Assembly: GCF_000332995.1 (NCBI RefSeq)
Contig: NZ_BANS01000029.1
Span: forward strand, 1 to 64,000
DNA: 64,000 nt
Origin: Gordonia amicalis NBRC 100051 = JCM 11271
Lineage (GTDB): Bacteria; Actinomycetota; Actinomycetes; Mycobacteriales; Mycobacteriaceae
Reading direction: 5' to 3'
A program made the translations under genes and the position numbers. Below, in pieces: positions 1-9,200 of this stretch (position 1 is the first letter of the stretch; each line of letters opens with the position of its first letter). The notes under the pieces are model-generated. The model made no database searches. It was not told where the DNA came from and saw only the letters and a program-made list of their open reading frames with translations.

Positions 1-718
1 CCCACACGGCCAGGAGCATGGTGATGCGGGCGAGCAGTTCGGGGGTGAGGGTGGCGGTCATCTTCGCGGTGCCGTCGGCGCGTTGCCGGTTGACCGAGAG
101 GTTGCGGCGTCGTTTGCGGTCGGTGTCGTCGGTGAGGGTGCCGTCGGGGTCGAGGTGGGCCAGCAGTCGGGCGCCGAGGTTGGTGATGTCGGCGGGGGTG
201 TGGTCGACGGCGATCTCGGTCATCTGTCGTTCGGCGGCGACCTTGACGTCGTGGTCGACGGCGTGCGGGATCTGGTCCAACACGTCCATCACGGCGTGCA
301 CGTGAGCTGAACCGACTTGGCCTTTGGCGAACGCCTCGGCCAGGGTCGGGTGCGTGGGTTCGAGGGGTTCACCGGTGGTGAGGTCGGGAAAGGTTGCGGT
401 GGCCCGGGTTTGCTTGAGTCGTTTGCCGGGGTAGGCGATGCGGAGCCGGTGTTTCATGTAGTCGATGACGCTGCGGTAGCCGGACTTGCGTGGCAGGTCG
501 CGCTGGTCGGCTTCGACGATCTGCTGGTTACCGGTGTAGGTGAGTCGGGTGATGGCCCGTTCGATGCGCATGCCGGCGTCGTCGACCTCGGCATCGGAGA
601 GTTGGGTGAAGCCGGTGTTCTGCAGCTTGTCGACGATCGTGTCGAGTTCATCGAGCAAATCGGGCATCTCGGCAGGGGAGGGCTCGTCGACGACATCAGT
701 AGATGCGATGTCGGTCAT
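1..718 (-). CDS. DUF222 / 13E12-type HNH endonuclease family protein (N-terminal part)
   Basis: The gene runs off the left edge; 239 codons are visible on the minus strand from an ATG at 718, preceded by GGGGGTGA as ribosome binding site. The translation begins MTDIASTDVVDEP and carries typical DUF222 text: a helical segment with YRSVIDYMKHRL, then TFPDLTTGEPLEP, a segment AFAKGQVGSAHVHAVMDVL, and KRRRNLSVNRQRADGTAKM. In this family (the mycobacterial REP13E12 proteins) a C-terminal HNH nuclease domain normally follows; it would lie outside the window, so nuclease activity is inferred. The cellular role of the family is not settled. A LexA-type box lies 26 bp upstream of the start, so DNA-damage induction is likely. 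The family is often multicopy and associated with recombination. Confidence 0.8.
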   Translation of the reverse strand, partial: MTDIASTDVVDEPSPAEMPDLLDELDTIVDKLQNTGFTQLSDAEVDDAGMRIERAITRLTYTGNQQIVEADQRDLPRKSGYRSVIDYMKHRLRIAYPGKRLKQTRATATFPDLTTGEPLEPTHPTLAEAFAKGQVGSAHVHAVMDVLDQIPHAVDHDVKVAAERQMTEIAVDHTPADITNLGARLLAHLDPDGTLTDDTDRKRRRNLSVNRQRADGTAKMTATLTPELLARITMLLAVW

Positions 719-743
719 GACGGTCACCCCCTGAATCCGTGGT

Positions 744-759
744 TCGAATACATGTTCGA
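744..759 (-). promoter_or_regulatory. SOS (LexA) box upstream of the DUF222 gene
   Basis: The 16-base sequence TCGAATACATGTTCGA fits the actinobacterial LexA consensus TCGAAC-N4-GTTCGA with one mismatch in one half-site. It sits 26 bp upstream of the ATG at 718 of the minus-strand DUF222 gene, where it would overlap a promoter. Several 13E12-family genes of M. tuberculosis are known members of the LexA regulon. Confidence 0.72.
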
Positions 760-940
760 CTGTACACGCAATTATTCTGCCGTGCAGAAGAATTCGGTGC
801 TGGATGGCGGCACGAGAATTGTCGGGGGTGTGGTGTAAAGGGCCTCCGGTCGTTGGTTGGCACCCCGGGTGTCTCGAATGCCGGTGGTTGTATCGGCGAA
901 AGCCATTCACACCACAGTCGATTTCGCGGATACTGCTGCA

Positions 941-1924
941 ATGTTGCTGCCCCAGCGAATCCTCACTCGCCGGTCCCGCGTCGGCACATTGGTGATCGCG
1001 GTCCTTGCACTCTCGGCGCTGCTGGTCGGCACCCCGGGTGCCGCAGACGCGGCACCGGACAGCTGGCGGTACACGATGGTGGGGTTCTCCAACACCAGTG
1101 CCCAGCACATGGACGTTTACCAGTCCTCGGACGCGACCCAGTTCCAGCCGATCCGCATGTCGGCCTACCAGCCGCCGTCGGGTCTGGTGCGTGACCCGAG
1201 TATCTTCCGGAGTTCGGACGGGTGGTACTACGTCACCTACACCACCGGTTCGACATCGATCGGATTCGCGCGCAGTCGTGACCGCGTGAACTGGACCTTC
1301 ATGCACAACTACCCGGTGCCGTTGTGCTGTGCCTTCCTGCCCGGCACGGGTGACGGCACCGGGTCGTCGGCGGGCTCGCTGAGTTTCGGATCGGCGGGCT
1401 CCAGTGACGGACCGTCGTTGTCGCCGTTCACCACCAAGGCGTGGGCGCCGGAGTGGTTCGTCGAAGGTGGCCGGGTCAACGTGATCCTGTCGATGTCGAC
1501 GGGTGGCGGATTCGTTCCGTATCTGATGACCGCGCTCGAGCCGGGACTTCGGTTGTGGAGTCCGCCGGTTCCGATCCTCGGCCTCGGGGCGGACCGTATC
1601 GACACCGCTGTCGTGAAGGTCGGGGCGACGTATCACGCGTTCACCAAGAACGAGACCAAGAAGGTCATCGAACACGCGGTATCCGGGTCGCTGGTGGGGC
1701 CGTACCGATTCGTCGCTCCGGGTCCGTGGGGTCGCCTGGTCGAGGGGTCTGCCGTGGTCCAGCTGCCGAACGGCAACTGGCGGCTCTATGTCGACGCCTA
1801 TCGGGACCGCCGGTACTTCTACTCCGACAGTGGCGACGGGCTGCGGACCTGGACGCCGTTGAAGGAACTCCCCGGACTCTCGGGATCTGTTCGTCACTTC
1901 GGCGTGGTCCGAGAACCGGTCTAA
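941..1924 (+). CDS. Secreted GH43-like five-bladed beta-propeller protein
   Basis: A 327-residue exported protein. The start at 941 was chosen because it places an ordinary signal peptide at the N-terminus: positive residues (RR at 10-11), a hydrophobic core around residues 16-30 and an ADA/A cleavage site near residue 37. An in-frame ATG at 857 would add 28 residues before this signal and is less likely. The mature protein has glycoside hydrolase family 43-type blade motifs: RDPSI followed by GWYYVTYTT, SIGFARSRD, WAPEWF and GSAVVQLPNGNWRLYVDAY. The Asp of RDPSI corresponds to the conserved base position of GH43-type propellers, so a role in arabinan or other cell-wall or plant polysaccharide hydrolysis is plausible, but the substrate cannot be read. 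It converges on a membrane-protein remnant at its 3' end. Confidence 0.72.
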   Translation: MLLPQRILTRRSRVGTLVIAVLALSALLVGTPGAADAAPDSWRYTMVGFSNTSAQHMDVYQSSDATQFQPIRMSAYQPPSGLVRDPSIFRSSDGWYYVTYTTGSTSIGFARSRDRVNWTFMHNYPVPLCCAFLPGTGDGTGSSAGSLSFGSAGSSDGPSLSPFTTKAWAPEWFVEGGRVNVILSMSTGGGFVPYLMTALEPGLRLWSPPVPILGLGADRIDTAVVKVGATYHAFTKNETKKVIEHAVSGSLVGPYRFVAPGPWGRLVEGSAVVQLPNGNWRLYVDAYRDRRYFYSDSGDGLRTWTPLKELPGLSGSVRHFGVVREPV

Positions 1925-2110
1925 CCCTGCCCGAGCAGGTTCACGGCGTTCGCGCCGACGAGGCTGAGGATCACTATCGACAGCATGGCCTGCACGGCCA
2001 TCGCCGGCTTCATCCAGCGCGCGAGCGGCATGACGTCCGTCGGGCTGAACGCGGTTGCGTTCGTCCGCGCCAGACAGAGGTAGTCGACGAAGACCGGTCG
2101 CCAGCCGCGC
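1921..2110 (-). pseudogene. C-terminal remnant of an integral membrane protein
   Basis: On the minus strand about 60 codons read into a recognisable membrane-protein C-terminus: VFVDYLCLARTNATAFSPTD, then a hydrophobic helix (MAVQAMLSIVILSLVGANAV) and a TAG stop at 1921-1923 that overlaps the stop of the GH43-like gene. The motif TNATAFSPTDVMPL followed by one transmembrane helix is the usual end of a family of actinobacterial membrane proteins of about 200 residues. Upstream of about 2110 the frame gives only unrelated text and no start, and I found no continuation of the family in the other frames, so most of the gene is gone. Family naming is from memory. Confidence 0.5.
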
Positions 2111-2311
2111 GTTGACCGCCCTCGAGGACGAGGATTCGGCGACATTGAGCGACATGTCAGATCGTATGCGCCACGCGCTGTTGCGGGTCAGTGCCAGGAG
2201 TGCGCGAACCGTCGCGTTCCCCGTCCACGCGACACGATCCTCGGAAACCGTTGACTGAACCGACCCTGCCGGTACTGTGTTGGATATCACATAGGCTGTG
2301 GAGGGAGCGCC

Positions 2312-2602
2312 ATGATAACGGCCGAAATGAGAGAACTGCACCGTAGTATCACCACGCTGCGGCATCACATCGTCGGACTGAGGGCGCACTACGGCGATAC
2401 CGACGCGGTTCGCCGGATGGCCAACGACCTCGACCGCCTTGAGATCGACCTGCACGACTTCGAACACAGCCCGCCCAAGCCGGTCAAGGTGAAGGCCAAG
2501 GAGCAGGTCATCTACGTTCCCGACAGCAAATCTGACGAGTCCGCGTGGCTCGGCGCTCAAGACGAAGGGCTCGGCTTCCACTCGCGCGAGCGCACGAAGT
2601 GA
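2312..2602 (+). CDS. Small conserved protein of the Sdh1 operon (Rv0250c-like)
   Basis: A 96-residue, charged, soluble protein (MITAEMRELHRSI...) that starts at an ATG preceded by GGAGGGAG. Its first half is predicted helical with heptad-like spacing; it ends KSDESAWLGAQDEGLGFHSRERTK. It is the first gene of a four-gene operon whose other members are the membrane anchor, flavoprotein and iron-sulphur subunits of a succinate dehydrogenase. The same order and almost the same length (97 residues) occur at M. tuberculosis Rv0250c. Its function is unknown to me; position suggests a small accessory or structural subunit of the Sdh1 complex. The TGA stop overlaps the GTG start of the next gene (GTGA), indicating translational coupling. 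Confidence 0.75.
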   Translation: MITAEMRELHRSITTLRHHIVGLRAHYGDTDAVRRMANDLDRLEIDLHDFEHSPPKPVKVKAKEQVIYVPDSKSDESAWLGAQDEGLGFHSRERTK

Positions 2603-3423
2603 GCGCCCCCGCGGCTGAGCGGGAGTCACTCGGGGTCTTCTCCCCGAGACGGGCGCGCCTGACGGTGCGAACCCTACGGACCGACCGATGGTGGTTGTCG
2701 CCGTTGCTGACGGTCGTGGGCCTCGCGGCTTTCGTCGTCTACGCGACCGTGCGGTCGTTTGTCCGGAGCGCCTACTACGTCGCGGATTATCACTACCTGA
2801 CGCCGTTCTACTCGCCGTGTCTGAGCGAGTCGTGCGTCCCTGGGTCGAGCCATTTCGGCACGCCCTTCCCCGAGTTGCCGATGTGGATACCGCTGGCGTT
2901 CCTGTCGCTGCCGTTCCTGCTCGGATTCCGGTTGACCTGCTACTACTACCGCAAGGCCTACTACCGGTCGGTCTGGCTGTCGCCGCCCGCGTGTGCGGTC
3001 GCCGAACCCCATACCAAGTACACCGGGGAGACACGGCTTCCGCTGATCATCCAGAACTCGCACCGGTACTTCTTCTATGTGGCCGTCGTCATCTCGGTGA
3101 TCAACACCTACGACGCCATCGTCGCATTCCACGGCAAGGGCGGTGGTTTCGGCTTCGGGTTGGGCAATGTGATCCTCGTGGTCAACGTGCTGTTGCTCTG
3201 GATCTACACGGTGTCGTGTCATTCGTGCCGTCACGTGACCGGCGGTCGGCTCAAGCACTTCTCGAAACATCCGGTGAGGTACTGGATCTGGACGCGGGTC
3301 TCCAGACTGAACACCCGGCACATGCAGTTCGCCTGGATCACGCTCGGAACGTTGATGCTCACCGATTTCTACATCATGTTGGTGGCCAGCGACACCATCT
3401 CGGATCTGAGGTTCGTGGGTTGA
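2599..3423 (+). CDS. sdhC: Succinate dehydrogenase Sdh1 membrane anchor subunit
   Basis: A 274-residue polytopic membrane protein. I chose the GTG at 2599, which overlaps the stop of the upstream gene and gives a length close to the mycobacterial Rv0249c anchor (273 residues). About five hydrophobic segments are visible: LLTVVGLAAFVVYA, IPLAFLSLPFLLGF, FFYVAVVISVI, VILVVNVLLLWIY and WITLGTLMLTDFYIML. Conserved Cys/His residues cluster at LTCYYYRKAYY, SPPACAVAEPH, and SCHSCRHVTGG near the cytoplasmic ends. The mycobacterial Sdh1 complex has been described as having a membrane-embedded Rieske-type iron-sulphur cluster in this subunit; these Cys/His residues are the candidate ligands. The protein anchors SdhA/SdhB and passes electrons to menaquinone. 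It is not a classical SdhC/D pair. Confidence 0.85.
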   Translation: MSAPAAERESLGVFSPRRARLTVRTLRTDRWWLSPLLTVVGLAAFVVYATVRSFVRSAYYVADYHYLTPFYSPCLSESCVPGSSHFGTPFPELPMWIPLAFLSLPFLLGFRLTCYYYRKAYYRSVWLSPPACAVAEPHTKYTGETRLPLIIQNSHRYFFYVAVVISVINTYDAIVAFHGKGGGFGFGLGNVILVVNVLLLWIYTVSCHSCRHVTGGRLKHFSKHPVRYWIWTRVSRLNTRHMQFAWITLGTLMLTDFYIMLVASDTISDLRFVG

Positions 3424-3480
3424 TCGATTGAGTCGCAACCACTGTTGTGCAACCGTTTTCAAAGTTGGGAGTCGCGCTAG

Positions 3481-5424
3481 ATGACCGAACCGGAACGCTA
3501 CCAGTACGACGTCGTTGTGATCGGTGCGGGTGGTGCCGGTCTGCGGGCGGTCATCGAGGCCCGGGAAAAGGGCTATTCCGTGGCCGTGGTGTGCAAGTCG
3601 CTGTTCGGCAAGGCACACACCGTGATGGCCGAGGGTGGTTGTGCGGCGTCGATGGGTAACGCGAACGCGAAGGACAACTGGGCGACCCACTTCCAGGACA
3701 CGATGCGCGGCGGGAAGTTCCTGAACAACTGGCGGATGGCCGAACTCCACGCCAAGGAAGCACCCGATCGTGTATGGGAGCTGGAAACCTATGGGGCGCT
3801 GTTCGACAGGACCGCCGATGGTCGAATCGCCCAGCGCAACTTCGGCGGTCACACCTACCCGCGGCTGGCGCATGTCGGTGACCGGACCGGACTGGAACTC
3901 ATCCGGACGATGCAGCAGAAGATCGTGTCTCTGCAGCAGGAGGACTTCGCGGCGACCGGCGACTACGAGTCACGGATCAAGGTCTTCGCCGAGTGCACCA
4001 TCACCGAGCTGCTCAAGGACGGCGACGCCATCGCCGGCGCGTTCGGTTACTGGCGGGAGTCCGGGCGGTTCATCGTGTTCGAGGCGCCTGCCGTGGTGGT
4101 CGCGACCGGCGGGATCGGCAAATCCTTCAAGGTGACGTCGAATTCCTGGGAGTACACCGGCGACGGCCACGCTCTCGCCCTGCGCGCCGGCGCGAGCCTG
4201 ATCAACATGGAATTCGTCCAGTTCCATCCGACCGGGATGGTGTGGCCGCCCAGCGTGAAGGGCATCCTGGTGACCGAGGGCGTCCGCGGTGACGGCGGAG
4301 TCCTGAAGAACACCGACGGCAAGCGGTTCATGTTCGACTACATCCCGCCGGTGTTCAAGGGGCAGTATGCCGAGACCGAGGATGAAGCCGACGAGTGGCT
4401 GGCCGACAACGACTCTGCCCGCCGCACGCCCGATCTGCTTCCACGTGACGAGGTCGCTCGGGCGATCAACGAGGAGGTCAAGGCCGGTCGCGGAACCGAA
4501 CACGGTGGCGTCTACCTCGACATCGCCTCCCGGATGCCGGCCGAGGAGATCATCCGCAGACTCCCGTCGATGCATCACCAGTTCAAAGAGCTCGCCGACG
4601 TGGACATCACCGCCGAACCGATGGAGGTGGGCCCCACCTGCCACTACGTGATGGGTGGGATCGAGGTCGATCCGGACACCGGCGCCTCCCGGGTACCGGG
4701 TCTGTTCGCTGCCGGCGAGTGCTCTGGGGGGATGCACGGATCGAATCGGTTGGGCGGTAACTCGTTGTCGGACCTGCTGGTCTTCGGTCGACGCGCCGGG
4801 CTCGGCGCGGCGTCGTATGTCGAGTCACTGGGCAACCGGCCCGGAATCGCCCAGGACGACATCGACCGCGCGGCGAGATACGCGCTCTCGCCGTTCGATC
4901 CGCCGGCCGACGGCAAACCGGAAAACCCCTACACGCTGCACATGGATTTGCAGCAGGCGATGAACGATCTCGTGGGCATCATCCGTAAGGAAGACGAGAT
5001 GCAGGAAGCGCTGCGAGTTCTGGCCGACCTTCGAAACCGGCTCGGCGACATGCAGGTCGAAGGTCACCGGCAGTTCAACCCGGGCTGGCATCTGGCGATC
5101 GATCTCCGGAACATGTTGCTGGTCAGCGAGTGTGTGGCAAAAGCGGCCCTCATGCGTACCGAGAGTCGCGGCGGACACACGCGCGACGACCACCCGTCGA
5201 TGGACTCGGACTGGCGCAACACACTGCTGGTGTGCACCGCGGACATCGGCGACGGCTCCCCGGTGCCGGAGGTCGAGGTCGTCAAGAAAGAACAAGAGCC
5301 GATGCGGCCCGATCTGTTGGAGCTCTTCGAGTTCGAAGAGATCGAGAAGTACTACACCGCCGCCGAGATCGCCGGTCACCCCGGCGCCGGAGGCGAGCGA
5401 GCCGAGGGACAGTCGGAGGACTGA
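3481..5424 (+). CDS. sdhA: Succinate dehydrogenase flavoprotein subunit (Sdh1)
   Basis: A 647-residue FAD-dependent subunit that oxidises succinate to fumarate in the TCA cycle at the inner face of the membrane. The dinucleotide-binding motif GAGGAG is at residues 15-20. RNFGGHTYPR around residues 119-128 contains the His (about 124) that covalently binds FAD in this family. Other active-site text includes FVQFHPTGM, GPTCHYVMGG and HGSNRLGGNSLSDLLVFG. The length matches Rv0248c (646 residues) and exceeds the classical enzyme, as usual for the mycobacterial Sdh1 form. The ATG at 3481 follows GGGAG. The sdhB start is 2 bp after its stop, so the two are co-translated. Confidence 0.95.
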   Translation: MTEPERYQYDVVVIGAGGAGLRAVIEAREKGYSVAVVCKSLFGKAHTVMAEGGCAASMGNANAKDNWATHFQDTMRGGKFLNNWRMAELHAKEAPDRVWELETYGALFDRTADGRIAQRNFGGHTYPRLAHVGDRTGLELIRTMQQKIVSLQQEDFAATGDYESRIKVFAECTITELLKDGDAIAGAFGYWRESGRFIVFEAPAVVVATGGIGKSFKVTSNSWEYTGDGHALALRAGASLINMEFVQFHPTGMVWPPSVKGILVTEGVRGDGGVLKNTDGKRFMFDYIPPVFKGQYAETEDEADEWLADNDSARRTPDLLPRDEVARAINEEVKAGRGTEHGGVYLDIASRMPAEEIIRRLPSMHHQFKELADVDITAEPMEVGPTCHYVMGGIEVDPDTGASRVPGLFAAGECSGGMHGSNRLGGNSLSDLLVFGRRAGLGAASYVESLGNRPGIAQDDIDRAARYALSPFDPPADGKPENPYTLHMDLQQAMNDLVGIIRKEDEMQEALRVLADLRNRLGDMQVEGHRQFNPGWHLAIDLRNMLLVSECVAKAALMRTESRGGHTRDDHPSMDSDWRNTLLVCTADIGDGSPVPEVEVVKKEQEPMRPDLLELFEFEEIEKYYTAAEIAGHPGAGGERAEGQSED

Positions 5425-5425
5425 C

Positions 5426-6172
5426 ATGGGATACGACGCGAAGTTCCGGGTGTGGCGAGGTGACACCGAAAGCGGTGGGCTGCAGGACTACACGGTCCTG
5501 GCCAACGACGGCGAGGTGGTGCTCGACATCATCCACCGCCTGCAGGCAACCCAGGCCCCCGACCTGGCCGTGCGATGGAACTGCAAAGCCGGCAAGTGCG
5601 GCTCGTGTTCGGCGGAGGTCAACGGTCGCCCCAAACTGCTGTGCATGACCCGGATGTCCACGTTCACCGAGGACGAGGTCATCACGGTGACCCCGTTGCG
5701 GACGTTCCCGGTGATCCGCGACCTGGTCACCGACGTCTCGTTCAACTACGAGAAGGCCCGCGAGATCCAGGCCTTCACCCCGCCACCGGGTCTGGGACCG
5801 GGGGAGTACCGCATGAAGCAGGTCGACGTACAGCGATCCCAGGAGTTCCGAAAGTGCATCGAGTGCTTCCTGTGCCAGAACGTCTGTCATGTGGTGCGCG
5901 ATCACGAGGAGAACAAACAGGCCTTCGCCGGGCCGCGCTATCTCATGCGCATCGCTGAGCTCGACATGCACCCGCTCGACGTCGCCGAACGGCGCGAGAC
6001 CGCACAGAACGAGCACGGCCTAGGCTTCTGCAACATCACCAAGTGCTGCACCGAAGTGTGCCCCGAGAACATCAAGATCACCGACAATGCGCTGATCCCG
6101 ATGAAGGAACGAGTGGCCGACCGGAAGTACGACCCACTGGTGTGGTTGGGGAACAAACTGTTTCGGCGATAG
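5426..6172 (+). CDS. sdhB: Succinate dehydrogenase iron-sulphur subunit (Sdh1)
   Basis: A 248-residue electron-transfer subunit, the same length as Rv0247c. The N-terminal plant-type ferredoxin domain shows NCKAGKCGSCSAEVNG plus the later LLC for the 2Fe-2S cluster. The C-terminal domain has CIECFLCQNVC and CCTEVCPE for the 4Fe-4S and 3Fe-4S clusters. It carries electrons from the SdhA flavin to the membrane anchor. The ATG at 5426 lies one base after the sdhA stop (TGACATG). It is the last gene of the operon; about 105 bp of apparently non-coding sequence separates it from the convergent cyclase/AAA gene. Confidence 0.95.
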   Translation: MGYDAKFRVWRGDTESGGLQDYTVLANDGEVVLDIIHRLQATQAPDLAVRWNCKAGKCGSCSAEVNGRPKLLCMTRMSTFTEDEVITVTPLRTFPVIRDLVTDVSFNYEKAREIQAFTPPPGLGPGEYRMKQVDVQRSQEFRKCIECFLCQNVCHVVRDHEENKQAFAGPRYLMRIAELDMHPLDVAERRETAQNEHGLGFCNITKCCTEVCPENIKITDNALIPMKERVADRKYDPLVWLGNKLFRR

Positions 6173-6278
6173 CCAGAACTGATCGAGCTGAGTGGCACGG
6201 GTGGACCCGCGCCGACCGACGGGGGATCCGTGAGCTCGGTGGCGCCGTTGTGTCCCTGGCTGCTGTCGGCAGAAGCCT

Positions 6279-9200
6279 TCACCACAGGTGGGAGGGGCTG
6301 ACGTCGAAGTCGGCCGCGACCGCACGATCGCGGTACTGCTCGCGAAGCCACACCGCTGCTTCGGCATCACCACGGTCATCGGCGAGAAGTGCGCGCAGGC
6401 GTAGAGCAGACAAGGTGTTCAGCACGAAGCCGTCGTCGACGGGCATCGCCGCCAGGCGAGTGGTGGCCTCCTCGGCTTCCGACCGATCTCCGGTGTGGCC
6501 GCGGGACAACAACGCTTCGACCAGGACGGTGGTGGCAACTCCCCGGGAGAGGACCTCGCCTGCCGCCTCCATGACCGCGATCGATCTCCTCGCCAGTTCG
6601 ATCGCACCGTCGAGATCGCCATGCTTGTCGCGATGGCGAGCGATCGCGGGATTGAGCAGAGCCGTCGCGTTGATCGCATATCCACGGCGGGATGCCGTGG
6701 CCTGTGCTTGTCGCAGCAGGCCGATTCCGTCCTCGTAGTCAACAGTCTCACCGGCATCGTGTTGGTAAACCAGAACCAGGCCCCGAGTAAGACGAGCGAA
6801 TGTGAGGAGATACTCGTCTCCGATCTGTTCGGCGATCGAGAGCGCCTCGCTCGTCTCGTCGAGCGAGGTCGGGTCGACAGAACGGGCGCCCTGGGGGATC
6901 GAGAGAATGTACTTGTACAGTAGGGCGTTGACGAGTTCGCTTGCGTGAAGGCTCCGAGCCAGGGCCACCGCAATGTCGGCGTCACGGCGCCAGCCGGGCA
7001 CGCCCAGACACATTCGGTACAGTCCCCGCCGCCGCGTGGCCGTGGCCAGTGGAGACTCGAAGACGACGCTGCCGCGGGTGAGATCGCCGCCGATGAGATC
7101 GATGACCGCCTGTGCCAATCGCAGTGCCTCCCGTAGCTCGCCCACCTCGGACTTGGCGTGGCCCACGGTCAGCAGCAGTCCGCCCGTGACGGTCGGGTCA
7201 TCGAGCGACTCGATCAGCGAAAGGAGTTCGGAGCACAGTGCCTGTGCTTCTCGGTGGCGGTGTTGCCCGGTCAGCGCCATGATCATTCCGCCGATGCCGA
7301 CTGCCAGGGATCGTCGGTCGCCGGACTCGTCACACAGCTGCCGCAGACGCCCGAACCGCGCGTCGGTGAGGTTGCCGCCCACGGTCCAGACCTCCGCGCA
7401 GAGCCGGGTGAGCACCTCGATCTGCAACCTCACGCGCTCCGTGTCATGAACTGGCAGTTGCTCGGTGATCTCGCGGGCCCGCTGCCAGCTCGTCCATGCC
7501 GCGGAGCGGTCATGGCGCGCGAGCCAGTCACCGGCCCGCATCTGCCAGGCGTAGGCGGACCGGAGGTCGCCGGCACTCCGATAGTGGCTCGCGATCAATC
7601 CGGCGTGCTGTTCGACGTGGGCAGGACTGTTCTCCTCGATGGCGACCGCAACTCGTCGGTGTCGTTCGCGTCGGGTCGCTTTCAGCTGTGATTCGTACGC
7701 CACGGTGCGTATGAGTGGATGCCGAAATGCGAACTCCGCGGCGGATGTGTTCGGTGGGCGCTCGAGCAGTTCGGCGGCGAGGAGTTCATCGATCGCTTCG
7801 GCGAGGTTCACGACCTCTTGCGATACGGCTACGAGAAGCTCTGCCCGGAATCCGGTTCCGATGACAGCTGCGCTGTACAGAACGGCTTTCGTCGGACTTC
7901 GCAGCCGATCTATTCGAGCTGCGATGGCGGCGTAGAGCGTCGGAGGCACGGCGATGTCCGTGAGTCTGTGACTGGATCGGTAACGCCCGCGTTGCCCGCT
8001 GAGAACTTCCCGCTCGACCAGGTCGTGAACGATCTCGGAAGCGAAGAACGGGTTGCCTCCCGATGCTTCGACGATCTGCTCAGAGATTCGGCGAACCGAC
8101 GGATCGCTGCCGAGAACATCGGCGAGCAGGGCCTCCGTCTGACTTTCGTCGAGGGGCGGCAACACCAGCGATTGCGCGGCGGGGATGCCGACGAGACGTC
8201 CACGGTAGTCGGGCCGGTGAGTGATCACCACGAGCGATCGGGCATCGCGCAGGTCGTCGATGAGCTCCGCGATCGTGGACTGACTCTCGTCATCCATCCA
8301 GTGCACGTCTTCGATAACGACGAGTGCTGACGTGACGTCGGCCCGCACGCCGCGGCCGATCAACGATCGAACCCGGCGTCGTCGCGCCTCGGCAGAGATC
8401 TGGGGCAGATCGATCGATGGTTCGGCGACGCCGAGCAGGTCCTCGAGAAGAAGTAGATCCTCAGGGTCGTCGTGTACGAACCTCGACCGCAGAACCGCTC
8501 GCACGTCACCGGGTTCGCGGGAATCGGCACCGAAGAGTGTCCGCAGCCACCGGCTGAGCGCGGAGTAGGGCAGGTTGCGGGTGTGGGACTCGCAGGAGGT
8601 GGTGTGGACGGGGATCGCGCGGCGAGAGGCCATGTGTGCGAGCTCGGCAGCGATCCTCGTCTTCCCGATCCCGGCCGGCCCCACTATCCGCGCGACCCCG
8701 CCGCGCGCACTCACCGCGTGGTCGAGAAGGGAATCGAGTTGTGCTAGTTCAGTCGACCTGCCCACCAGGAGTGTTTCCGACACGCCACGATGCAGCGCTG
8801 CCCCGGGCTTGAGGTCTTCGAGAGTGCGGACCTCGACCAGCGTGTTGCGACCCTTGATGGGGACGAGCTGGACTGGACCCAACTCCGCTACGTGTTCGAC
8901 GAGTCGAGCGGTGCTGGAACTCAACAGTATGCCGTCGGTGGGCGCGGCCGATTCCATCCGTTGGGCCAAGCCGACGTGTTCGCCGAAAGTGGTGTAACCT
9001 ATTGCGCTGGAAGCGATCTCTCCGGCAACGACTCGGCCTGAGTTGAGCCCGATCCGGATCTGTAGATCGACGCCGTCTCGGTTGAGGGCATCGTCGGCGA
9101 GCATCCGCGCCCGTTCGCGAATGCGCAGAGCAGCGAGGCAGGCGCGAACCGCATGGTCCTCAAGAGCATTCGGTATGCCGAACACAGCCATCAGACCGTC

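Noticed and set aside
317-838. 173-codon plus-strand frame near the left edge
   Set aside because: It lies opposite the DUF222 gene, which has recognisable family sequence, a ribosome binding site and a LexA box.
2674-3873. 399-codon minus-strand open frame opposite sdhC and the start of sdhA
   Set aside because: Antisense shadow of a conserved operon.
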